Source: Candidatus Hodarchaeota archaeon (GTDB lineage: Archaea > Asgardarchaeota > Heimdallarchaeia > Hodarchaeales > YT1-039). Taken from it: DNA of 13,818 nt. Positions 1 to 6,985 of this stretch are shown piece by piece; the stretch's first letter is position 1, and each line of letters begins with the position of its first letter. The translations under genes and the position numbers were made by a program. The stretch covers positions 1 through 13,818 of the forward strand of contig JAEOTF010000458.1 in the NCBI GenBank assembly GCA_016840025.1, given 5' to 3'. Below the pieces are notes generated by a model. The model searched no databases. It saw nothing but the letters and a program-made list of their open reading frames with translations, and had not been told where the DNA came from.

Positions 1-73
1 ACATTTATTATATTCTCTTATAAGGTTATTTTTATTGTAGGTGGTTTATTCTATAATTGTAAATAATGGTAAC

Positions 74-121
74 ATTAATATACGTGTTCTGTCAATCCAT
101 TGTCAAAATATGTCATTGACA
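74..121 (+). promoter_or_regulatory. Possible promoter with phased TGTCA repeats
   Basis: An AT-rich TATA-like stretch (ATTAATATA, 74-82) lies ahead of three direct TGTCA copies starting at 90, 101 and 111, spaced 11 and 10 bases, about one helical turn. The third forms a small palindrome with TGACA at 117-121. If the TATA reading is right, transcription would start near 104, so the repeats would straddle the start site, as expected for a repressor operator. This is inferred from spacing alone; no cognate regulator is visible in the window. Confidence 0.3.
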
Positions 122-143
122 TAAAAAATTTGGAGAAGTGAAG

Positions 144-311
144 ATGAAGGCAACTATCCGCGATTTTCACGAAAAAGTTGAAAAAACCCGCTTAAAAATA
201 TATAATGATAAGATGGGGGTAAACTATTCTATCAATTCTCTAACAACATCGAAAAAACCTAAAAAAACCAAAGAAAAACGTCCTAGGTTTTGGATGAAGC
301 GTTATTATTAA
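144..311 (+). CDS. Small basic hypothetical protein (55 aa)
   Basis: I do not recognise this protein. It has an ATG start preceded by GGAG at 132-135 with an 8-base spacer, which supports translation. The product is 55 residues, strongly basic in its second half: a lysine-rich run from about residue 37 to 46 (KKPKKTKEKR-like) and an aromatic/basic end (RFWMKRYY). The N-terminal half could form an amphipathic helix (residues 4-22). No signal peptide or membrane helix is seen. It ends 30 bases before the GNAT-like gene and may be co-transcribed with it. A nucleic-acid-binding or ribosome-associated role would fit the charge but is only inference. Its short length means the reading frame could still be chance. 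Confidence 0.5.
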   Translation: MKATIRDFHEKVEKTRLKIYNDKMGVNYSINSLTTSKKPKKTKEKRPRFWMKRYY

Positions 312-341
312 TAATACCAGTTATTATTCAAGGTGAGCATG

Positions 342-1286
342 ATGGAATTAAAAATTCGAGACCATAAACCTGATGATGTGAATGCGCAAGCTAAGCTTGT
401 TAATAATGTTCTTTCTGAAATGGATCCTGATTTTCCTCCATATACACCTGAAAAGATCCAACAGGAATATGATGACTACGATCCTAAATTTGTACCAGAA
501 CAAGTTAAATATTTAATCAAGCCTGATGGCGAAATTGTTGGCTATGTAGAATGCACAATTTCGTCTGAGAACTATTATCTAGACTATCCACTAATTATTA
601 AAGAATTTAGATCGGAAAAAACTATAAATATGCTTTTTAAAGCGATCTATGACTTTGTTAAGAAAAATAATCCAAAAGAAATCCAAGCCGTTTATCCTAC
701 TAATTTTCTTGATGAAGCGCATGAATACTTCAGAAAGCAGACGATTACTAATATTAAAGAAATTCAAGAAGTCAAACAAATAAGTATTCCAGTAGAAAAA
801 CTTGATTATGATATTCCAGGTTATGAATTGAAGCCCTTTACCATTGATGATGTTGAAACATTAGTGAACTATCGACATAGCAAAGAGAGTATTGCAGGCA
901 TGGACGTAACGACCGACAGACTTAAAGAATCTATCGAATCTGGTGATTTTACTCCTGAGAATTCGGCTCTCATCTACAAGGGCGAGGATCTTCTTGGTTT
1001 TTGTTCAATAAATATTAGAGAACCACCTTACGATCCCTTTAGCATGAATCGAAACCTGCAGTCTTCTTATGGCTCAATAAATGGTTTGGCTGTAGACATC
1101 GCTCATTCTGATATGCAGCGTTTACGAAAAGCCTATCTTAAGGTAGGTCATTCTTATTTAAAGAAAAAAGGAATTGACGCTTTTATAACTGCGTTTTCTG
1201 TGACAGATGAACGTAAGACTTCTCACTTTCAAGAACTAGGCTTCGACCTTACTGGCGAGGGTGAATTTATCTACATTTTTGATTAA
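342..1286 (+). CDS. Tandem GNAT-like acetyltransferase family protein
   Basis: The protein (about 314 residues) looks like two GNAT (GCN5-related N-acetyltransferase) halves. The first runs over roughly residues 1-145, the second over 160-314. Each opens with a beta strand plus a 'PDDV' or 'IDDVETL' helix, typical of GNAT starts, and has a hairpin of the kind DGEIVGYVE (residues about 62-70) or GEDLLGFCSI (214-223). The second half ends with 'SHFQELGFD' (about 294-302), the usual GNAT C-terminal helix and strand. Neither half shows a clear acetyl-CoA loop (R/QxxGxG/A), so activity is uncertain. The start at 342 is chosen because AAGGTGA at 330-336 fits a ribosome binding site for it. ATG 339 or GTG 333 are possible, but GTG 333 lies inside that site. 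The aldo/keto reductase follows 29 bases downstream. Confidence 0.72.
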   Translation: MELKIRDHKPDDVNAQAKLVNNVLSEMDPDFPPYTPEKIQQEYDDYDPKFVPEQVKYLIKPDGEIVGYVECTISSENYYLDYPLIIKEFRSEKTINMLFKAIYDFVKKNNPKEIQAVYPTNFLDEAHEYFRKQTITNIKEIQEVKQISIPVEKLDYDIPGYELKPFTIDDVETLVNYRHSKESIAGMDVTTDRLKESIESGDFTPENSALIYKGEDLLGFCSINIREPPYDPFSMNRNLQSSYGSINGLAVDIAHSDMQRLRKAYLKVGHSYLKKKGIDAFITAFSVTDERKTSHFQELGFDLTGEGEFIYIFD

Positions 1287-1315
1287 TTAATTATTTCTAA
1301 CGAGAGAAAAAAGCA

Positions 1316-2317
1316 ATGAAATATCGTAGCTTAGGTAAATGGGGCATAAAGCTATCAGAAGTTAGTATTGGAACTATGTATTACGGGTCACATATTCCCA
1401 GAGAGTCTGCTCTAAAATGCCTGAAAGAAGCAGTAAATCAGGGAATTAACTACATTGATGGCGCAGATCGGTATGGCATCTTTGATTCAGAGTTACCAAT
1501 AGATCAACGAACACGAGCGGAACTTATCATTGGTGAATTCATAAAAGATTATGAACGAGCTGATCTTGTTCTAGGTACTAAGGTTTTTTATCAGTTTGAT
1601 GAGAACAATCCTAATAGTGGTGGATTAAGTAGAAAGCATATCCGTGAGGGGTTACATAAATCTTTAGAATGCTTAGGAACAGATTATATCGACATTTACT
1701 ATTGTCATCGACCCGACCGAAGTACTGCTCTTGAAGAAACAATTCAAACTATGAGTAATCTAATTGATCAGGGATATGTCAATTATTGGGGAACTAGTTG
1801 GTGGCCACCCACTTTAATTGAGCGAACGATATGGCTTGCTAAAGAGCTTGGGTGTCATCCACCTGCATGTGAGCAGCCCCCTTATCATCTTAGGGGAAGA
1901 CATATAGAGCGAAAAGATGAAATCCTTGACATTGCGAAATATCACGGGCTGGGGTTGGTAGCTTTTGAAGCATTAGCCACTGGTTTGTTTACAGGTAAAT
2001 ATCAGAATAATATTCCAGAAGGTACGCGATATTCGATTAATAATGATATCCCACCTGAAATCTTTGAGAAATACCGTTCTTTAATTCCAGAACTACAGGA
2101 AATTGCTGGTTCTATAGATGTTTCTGTGGGGAATCTTGCAATAGCATGGACATTACGGCATGAAGAAATAACTAGCAGCCTTATGGGTGCCTCTAAGCCT
2201 GAACACATAGTAGAAAATGTAAAAGCGAGTGAAGTAACTCTTAATGTGGACGTCTTAAAGCAAATTGATCAAATTGAAGGGATTATAGAGAGAATACCGA
2301 GTAGTGACTATCGTTAA
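1316..2317 (+). CDS. Aldo/keto reductase, Kv-beta-like
   Basis: This is a full-length NAD(P)H-dependent aldo/keto reductase (333 residues, the family's usual length) with a TIM-barrel pattern. The closest family recognised by eye is the AKR6 / voltage-gated potassium channel beta-subunit-like group. It shares 'LSRKHI.EGL..SLE.L' (residues 104-120), 'RPD....EET' (132-142), 'QGYVNYWGTS' (152-161), 'PP.CEQ..YH' (182-191) and a terminal 'DYR'. Catalytic residues are Asp48, Tyr53, Lys89 and His131. Canonical Kv-beta subunits have Asn at the last position, so this protein is closer there to ordinary reductases. Such enzymes reduce aldehydes and ketones; the substrate cannot be told. It follows the GNAT-like gene by 29 bases with only a weak purine-rich site (cgagag, 1301-1306). 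No channel gene is present, so a channel role is not implied. Confidence 0.9.
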   Translation: MKYRSLGKWGIKLSEVSIGTMYYGSHIPRESALKCLKEAVNQGINYIDGADRYGIFDSELPIDQRTRAELIIGEFIKDYERADLVLGTKVFYQFDENNPNSGGLSRKHIREGLHKSLECLGTDYIDIYYCHRPDRSTALEETIQTMSNLIDQGYVNYWGTSWWPPTLIERTIWLAKELGCHPPACEQPPYHLRGRHIERKDEILDIAKYHGLGLVAFEALATGLFTGKYQNNIPEGTRYSINNDIPPEIFEKYRSLIPELQEIAGSIDVSVGNLAIAWTLRHEEITSSLMGASKPEHIVENVKASEVTLNVDVLKQIDQIEGIIERIPSSDYR

Positions 2318-2374
2318 TATTCACATTGGTTAGATGGTCGTGGTCTAATGAAAGAAAGAGGCCTCATGTGAATA
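2318..2374 (+). repeat. Inverted repeat directly after the reductase stop
   Basis: TATTCACAT at 2318-2326 and ATGTGAATA at 2366-2374 are a perfect 9-base inverted pair with a 39-base loop. The left arm begins at the base after the reductase stop codon. No T-run follows the hairpin, so it is not a classic terminator. It could protect or process the 3' end of the mRNA, or be chance in AT-rich DNA. Confidence 0.35.
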
Positions 2375-2377
2375 CAC

Positions 2378-2500
2378 TTGACTAGACTTGAATACACTTT
2401 GAGTAACCTAACTGAATCATATGTTGATTTCAATGAATTTGTTCGTCAAAATCCGTTGGCAAAGATTGGTAAACTTCCTCCTGACCCAAGAGAATTTTAA
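2378..2500 (+). pseudogene. Possible remnant: in-frame extension of the reductase frame
   Basis: From 2372 to the TAA at 2498-2500 there is an open frame with protein-like composition, ending in 'KIGKLPPDPREF'. It is in the same frame as the aldo/keto reductase, separated from it by that gene's TAA (2315-2317) and a TGA (2369-2371). The only starts are TTG at 2378, or an ATG at 2348 that is stopped by the TGA. No ribosome binding site is seen. It may be an eroded C-terminal extension, the tail of a decayed gene, or chance. I do not recognise a family. Confidence 0.22.
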
Positions 2501-2646
2501 TCATCACTGAGTTATGTTTTGGAGGAAACATGAAGGTCTAAGAAAATAGAATTTTAAAATAAGTTTTTAACAAACTTAGCTGTCGTTTGGTACTATTTCC
2601 ACAAATTAATGAACGTAAAAATGAAAGTCCATGGGCATGAGCTTCT

Positions 2647-3855
2647 ATGAAAAGAAATAATGTTATGATCTACCTTGGAACAGCTATACTAGCCTTTGGA
2701 CAATCATTTTCTCGCGGCAACTTTCCAAGTTATGTTGAAGAACTTGGTGGTGATATTGTCAACTACGGGCTCATCCAATCAGTTCAAACATTTTCTAATC
2801 TCTTTGTACTTTTACCTGCTGCTTTTTTGGCTGATAGACTTGGTCACCGACGTGTGCTATTATGGGGAATCGTAGTTGCTACATTCTCCCATTTAATAGT
2901 TGTGCTTTCTCCAAATTGGAAATATGTATTGATTGGCTCCTCTGGAGTTGGCATATCGCGTGGAATGATCATGCCTGCACACTTAGCAATTCTTGCACAT
3001 GATAACAGAAATAATAGGATCAATGTGTTTACAAAGAATGAAACTGTGCGCTGGTCATGTCTCTCTTTGGGTTTTCTTTCATCAGCAGTTTTTTTTATCC
3101 TCTTTAAGAATGAGTTCTCCTATGAAAATCTGCAATTGACTATGATTATTACGTTAATAGTTACAGCAGCAGCAATATTTCCATTTCTGTTATTAGTGAA
3201 CACTGATGAATGGAGAAATAATGTTAGAAGTCAATCAGAAGTCAGTCTAAGAAGGATAGTGAAAACGCCAGAAGGAAAATATATTATTGGCTTTCTAGTA
3301 ATTTCTCTAATGATTGGCTTTGGAGCAGGGTTTCTTGTACCGTTTTCACAGCCTTATTTTGTTACACGATTTTCACTTGGTCCCTCTGAAATCAATTTCA
3401 TTATGGCTGCAGCACAAATCATAACTGCCATGTGTATGGGCTTTATCCCGTTATTGGCTAATAAGTTGAGTGATGTTAAGGTAATATACCTTACACAGGG
3501 TCTTTCTATTCCCTTAACTTTAGTCCTAGCCTATAGTAGGATTCTACCACTATCAGTCTTTGCCTTTATTTTTCGGATTGCGCTAATGAATATGAGTAGC
3601 CCCGCACAAACTACAGTTTTACAAAAGTATGTACCTGAAACTTATCGAGCAACTGTTCAATCACTTACACAAACAAATGATAGAATAGGCCGTGGGTTTA
3701 GCCCTACGATAAGCGCGTTACTAATTAACGAAACAAATGACTTCAGTCGTTCATTCACGATTACAGCGGTAATGTATTCTGCAGCTGTATCAACACTGTT
3801 TTTAATAACAAGGAAATTAAAGGGAAGCTCTGAAAGCGAAGCTTCTATGATTTGA
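2647..3855 (+). CDS. Major facilitator superfamily transporter
   Basis: The product (402 residues) is a polytopic membrane protein of the size and pattern of a 12-helix MFS permease. The signature loop between helices 2 and 3 is present as 'FLADRLGHRR' (residues 60-69), matching the G/A-x-x-x-D-R-x-G-R-R consensus. A central basic/polar cytoplasmic stretch (about 185-215) separates the two six-helix halves. The fold and the lack of catalytic domains place it among drug- or metabolite-export MFS proteins, but the substrate cannot be deduced. The ATG has no clear ribosome binding site; upstream ATGs at 2631 and 2637 are in another frame and stop soon. It is 20 bases from the convergent end of the LamG/NHL gene, so the two transcripts probably overlap at their 3' ends. 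Confidence 0.9.
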   Translation: MKRNNVMIYLGTAILAFGQSFSRGNFPSYVEELGGDIVNYGLIQSVQTFSNLFVLLPAAFLADRLGHRRVLLWGIVVATFSHLIVVLSPNWKYVLIGSSGVGISRGMIMPAHLAILAHDNRNNRINVFTKNETVRWSCLSLGFLSSAVFFILFKNEFSYENLQLTMIITLIVTAAAIFPFLLLVNTDEWRNNVRSQSEVSLRRIVKTPEGKYIIGFLVISLMIGFGAGFLVPFSQPYFVTRFSLGPSEINFIMAAAQIITAMCMGFIPLLANKLSDVKVIYLTQGLSIPLTLVLAYSRILPLSVFAFIFRIALMNMSSPAQTTVLQKYVPETYRATVQSLTQTNDRIGRGFSPTISALLINETNDFSRSFTITAVMYSAAVSTLFLITRKLKGSSESEASMI

Positions 3856-3875
3856 TAAAAAACTGCAGCTATATA

Positions 3876-6689
3876 TTAATATTTAGCTTCCAAGCGTTTC
3901 AATCGGGTTTGTTGAAACTCTTCATATGTGTATTTCATTGCCATAAGGATTGTTTCCATAACCGTTAGATCTGGACGCAGAAAAACTGGTAGCCATTTCT
4001 GATTCACAAGCTGTTGAGCGTGGATGTAGCAGACTTCACATGCCAAGAATTCCTGATGGACTTGACCTGCTATGACTTCAATATCTTCTAAGGTTGTTTC
4101 GGAGTCTACTCTTTTTACGGTTTCTTGAAGTTGATTGGCCTGTTGCTTCAATTGCTGGAGCAGTTGTTCGAGTTCTTGTTGAATTCCTGGTAAGTGAACG
4201 GCTATAAAACCAATCCAAAATCCCATTCCAAATACCCCTAACACCAGACTGATTAATACTACTTGGATCAATGTATTACTATCGAAAAACACTTCTGGTT
4301 TACTGTCATTATTGTTATTATCCGTTTTAGGGTTAGGAGAAGTATACCCATTAGAAATAGATGTCCAAAGAGGATCAATAACCTCAGAAAAGGATGAATT
4401 GAAAACCTGAATTCGATGATTCTCCACATCAGCGAGATAGATATAACCTGTTGCATTAATAGCAATATCGTTAGGAGTATTAAACTGTCCATCTTCTGCC
4501 CCTTGAGTTCCCCATTTTTGGATAAAAGTGCCATCTTGGTCAAAAACCTGCACACGGTGATTACCATGATCTGCAACATAGACATATCCATGCAAATCAA
4601 CCTCAATACCGGAAGGCTGATTGAACTGCCCGTCTCCTAAACCCTGGCTCCCCCACTTCCAAAGAAATGCTCCATTCTGGTCAAAGACCTGGACACAACT
4701 ATTATCTCGGTCAACCACATAAATATTGCCCGTGGAATCGGCTGTAATACCAATGGGCGCATTAAATTCGCTATTTCCCGAACCTTGACTCCCCCATTTC
4801 CGAATAAAGGTGCCATCTTGATCAAAAACCTGCACACGATAATTGAGATGGTCAACGACATAGACGTGACCACTGGAATCGATCGTATTATGCGCAGCTC
4901 GATTAAATTGGCCATCTTCTGATCCTTGACTCCCCCATTTCCGAATAAAGGTGCCATCTTGATCAAAAACCTGCACGCGGTGATTATAAATCTCGGAGAC
5001 ATATACATAACCCATAGAATCGACTGAAATACCACTCAGCCCATCAAACTCTTCATCTCCCGAACCTTGACTCCCCCACTTCCTGAGAAAGTTGCCATTG
5101 CAGTCAAAAACTTGGATACGATTGTTACCAAAATCGGTGACATAAATATTGCCCGTATTATCAACTGCAATGTTATTAGGTCGGTTAAATTGCCCATCTC
5201 CCGAACCTTGAGTTCCCCATTTGGTAATAAATTGAATATTTAGAGAAGAAGCAGTGAATGGTGATAATATCCAAGTTGCTCCATGGATCGTACCTGTATG
5301 CCCATTCTCAGAACTATCTTCAATAATTGAACCAATTTCTTCATCCAGATGATACCAGCCTATTGTATTTGACCGACTTGGATAGTAACCATTACTACTA
5401 TAATCCGCTATGACTTCCTCGGGGGTAAGAGCACGGTTAAAGAAGCGGACTTCATCTAAAGCTCCATCAAAAAAGTCACTTCGACCTTCTGGATCCCATT
5501 CTTGGCCGAGTGACCATGCTTTACCCATCCATGTGGAAGTTGGCATATGAACATTGAATGTAACTTGATGTAAGACTGTTCCATTGCGATAGAGTGTGAT
5601 CGTTGTGTTTGGGGAATTGTATACGCCTATAAGCGCAAGATGTTGCCAACCTGTGGTTTGAAAACTCGCAGTAAAACCCTCATAGTGAGTTCCGTTGTTT
5701 AAGTGTAATCGATAACCCCCCGCATAATAACCGAAGTGTAGAACATTCTCTCCGTTTTCCGTATTTTTGCCGATGAAACAGTGATTAGGGCTTCCAGTAT
5801 GGTAGGGATTCACCCAAAGTTCAATGGTAAAATCTTCACCCAGTGCAAAGTCTGTCAAATCTACATAATTTCCAAGGCCATTAAAACTCAATGCATAGTT
5901 GCTAACTGATGGAAATTCTGGCCTAGTTATCCATGTAGCTCCATATATTACGCCTGTATGTCCATTCCCCGAACTATCGCCTAAAATTGAACCACTCCCT
6001 TCATCACAATGGTACCACGCCACTGTACCCTCACGTTCTGGATATTGACCCTGGGCAGCATAATCTTCCACAATTTCAGTGGAATTAAGAGCACAATTGA
6101 GAATACGGAGCTCATCAATCTTCCCTGATAAATATTGATTGAGGTAAGATCTTCCTACCCATACCGGTTGGTTATTTATACGAGTAGTAAATGATCCCAC
6201 TGTTTCTGAATTTAAGAGGCTTCCATTCTGATAGAGAGCCATCTCATTACCATCATAGACCCCAACAATGTGTATCCATGCGGATGTTTCTACGTTATGT
6301 CCCGTACCATACACATGTCGTTCTACTCCCCCAGTATCCACTAATCGAAAGATCCAGGTACCATCATTACCTGTCCATAATCGATAGGTTACATCGCTCA
6401 CTTTGGAATCTTTAGCTACTATGAATTGAGCAGTATTAACTTCTAAGAACACCCAGGCTTCAATAGTGATTTCACCCGTAATGTCCAAAGGAGAAGAATC
6501 GGCTATTTCCACATAATCATTTCCGTCAAAACTCAAAGCATATTCTAGAAGAGAAACGCCATTATTAGGTGATCGAGAGAATGAAGTGTATCCAAAATCA
6601 GGTGATTGGGAAGTAAAAAATATGGCTAGTAAACCAAGTAAAATCGTTAAAAGCATGTGTATGGTGTTGTACTTCCTTAATACACCCAT
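3876..6689 (-). CDS. LamG-LamG-NHL surface protein with membrane anchor
   Basis: A 937-residue, probably cell-surface, protein. Order: signal peptide or N-terminal anchor (hydrophobic 11-26); LamG/concanavalin-like domain 1 (about 50-205; 'ALSFDGNDYVEIAD' to 'DELRILNCAL'); a linker with 'WYHCDEGSG'; LamG-like domain 2 (about 265-425; 'ALSFNGLGNYVDLTD' to 'DEVRFFNRAL'); a second such linker; six NHL repeats of exactly 47 residues (487-768), enough for a six-bladed propeller; an Asn-rich spacer; a transmembrane helix (about 807-832); a Gln/Leu coiled coil (834-860); and a short tail with CEVC (884-887). The signal peptide predicts propeller outside and coiled coil inside, like a receptor or adhesin. 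LamG folds often bind glycans or proteins and NHL propellers bind proteins or RNA. The ligand is unknown. No clear ribosome binding site is seen, and Met12 (6656) is an alternative start. Confidence 0.85.
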   Translation of the reverse strand: MGVLRKYNTIHMLLTILLGLLAIFFTSQSPDFGYTSFSRSPNNGVSLLEYALSFDGNDYVEIADSSPLDITGEITIEAWVFLEVNTAQFIVAKDSKVSDVTYRLWTGNDGTWIFRLVDTGGVERHVYGTGHNVETSAWIHIVGVYDGNEMALYQNGSLLNSETVGSFTTRINNQPVWVGRSYLNQYLSGKIDELRILNCALNSTEIVEDYAAQGQYPEREGTVAWYHCDEGSGSILGDSSGNGHTGVIYGATWITRPEFPSVSNYALSFNGLGNYVDLTDFALGEDFTIELWVNPYHTGSPNHCFIGKNTENGENVLHFGYYAGGYRLHLNNGTHYEGFTASFQTTGWQHLALIGVYNSPNTTITLYRNGTVLHQVTFNVHMPTSTWMGKAWSLGQEWDPEGRSDFFDGALDEVRFFNRALTPEEVIADYSSNGYYPSRSNTIGWYHLDEEIGSIIEDSSENGHTGTIHGATWILSPFTASSLNIQFITKWGTQGSGDGQFNRPNNIAVDNTGNIYVTDFGNNRIQVFDCNGNFLRKWGSQGSGDEEFDGLSGISVDSMGYVYVSEIYNHRVQVFDQDGTFIRKWGSQGSEDGQFNRAAHNTIDSSGHVYVVDHLNYRVQVFDQDGTFIRKWGSQGSGNSEFNAPIGITADSTGNIYVVDRDNSCVQVFDQNGAFLWKWGSQGLGDGQFNQPSGIEVDLHGYVYVADHGNHRVQVFDQDGTFIQKWGTQGAEDGQFNTPNDIAINATGYIYLADVENHRIQVFNSSFSEVIDPLWTSISNGYTSPNPKTDNNNNDSKPEVFFDSNTLIQVVLISLVLGVFGMGFWIGFIAVHLPGIQQELEQLLQQLKQQANQLQETVKRVDSETTLEDIEVIAGQVHQEFLACEVCYIHAQQLVNQKWLPVFLRPDLTVMETILMAMKYTYEEFQQTRLKRLEAKY
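4386..5231 (-). repeat. Six tandem 141-base repeats encoding NHL blades
   Basis: Six units of 141 bases (47 codons), each coding for a blade with 'KWG.QG' at the start, 'G.IYV.D..N.R.QVFD' in the middle and a 'DGTFI' end. Copies vary in identity. The segments starting at 4783 and 4924, exactly one unit apart, are identical over 53 bases, which points to recent duplication or gene conversion rather than selection on protein alone. Confidence 0.9.
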
Positions 6690-6985
6690 ATTTAATCATC
6701 AACCGATTTTATGGGAATGCTGGTGTAAGTGTCTTAATTATCATTTACTCTCCCATAATCTTTCTTTCTATTAGGAAAGAGCATTCATCTCATTATGAAG
6801 AATATTTGTATTAAAAAATTATTATGTGTTGCCTTATACATTAAAGAATTCTTAGTTCAGCTATTAAGGGGGCTACCCACTTTGATTACACAGGCTGTCT
6901 TTTCCTCAATATAAGGGAGATAACATCGAGAGAAAGACGATCTGTAAATAATATAACTAACTCCCTCACCAAATTACTTCTCGAT
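6690..6985. other. Gap between the two surface-protein genes
   Basis: This 296-base stretch separates two minus-strand genes. It should hold the 3' end of the 212-residue protein's transcript and the promoter of the LamG/NHL gene. Seen in it: a short hairpin (TCTTTC 6763-6768 with GAAAGA 6775-6780) and an ATTTTAT stretch at 6706-6712, which reads ATAAAAT on the minus strand and is a possible TATA-like element. An open frame on the plus strand (6795-6914) has no ribosome binding site and is not taken as a gene. Confidence 0.35.

Larger units (their letters stand above)
2318..2646. other. 329-base gap between reductase and transporter
   Basis: Besides the inverted repeat and the possible gene remnant listed separately, this gap holds a near-perfect ribosome binding site (GGAGG, 2520-2524 region) followed by a three-codon frame, ATG-AAG-GTC-TAA, at 2530-2541. 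AT-rich DNA at about 2550-2575 (TTTTAAAATAAG) could carry a promoter for the transporter. Nothing else is recognised. Confidence 0.4.

Noticed and set aside
1..66. Open frame from the window edge to a TAA at 64-66, hydrophobic
   Set aside because: Only 21 codons in AT-rich DNA with no recognisable protein end; cannot be told from chance.
1316..2317. Reductase as a true potassium channel subunit
   Set aside because: No channel gene is present and the active site is that of a working reductase.
2369..2371. In-frame TGA as a possible selenocysteine codon
   Set aside because: The frame before it is only seven codons from an ATG without ribosome binding site, and no catalytic context or SECIS-like element is seen.
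2641..3850. GCTTCTATGA at both ends of the transporter gene (2641-2650 and 3841-3850)
   Set aside because: A 10-base match with unrelated flanks; no inverted ends or transposase to suggest an insertion duplication.
4268..5035. Long alternative-frame open stretches over the NHL repeats
   Set aside because: They arise because a 141-base period keeps all frames alike in each unit; the NHL frame alone has a domain match and a continuous 937-codon context.
4386..5231. Regular repeats that might suggest a CRISPR array
   Set aside because: The unit is 141 bases without unique spacers and codes for NHL blades.
6795..6914. Plus-strand 39-codon frame between the two surface-protein genes
   Set aside because: No ribosome binding site at a usable distance, unusual composition, and it lies where leader and trailer DNA of minus-strand genes is expected.
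6925..6985. ATCGAGA/TCTCGAT inverted pair ending at the stop of the secreted-protein gene
   Set aside because: Seven bases with a 47-base loop is weak evidence and no T-run follows on the minus strand.
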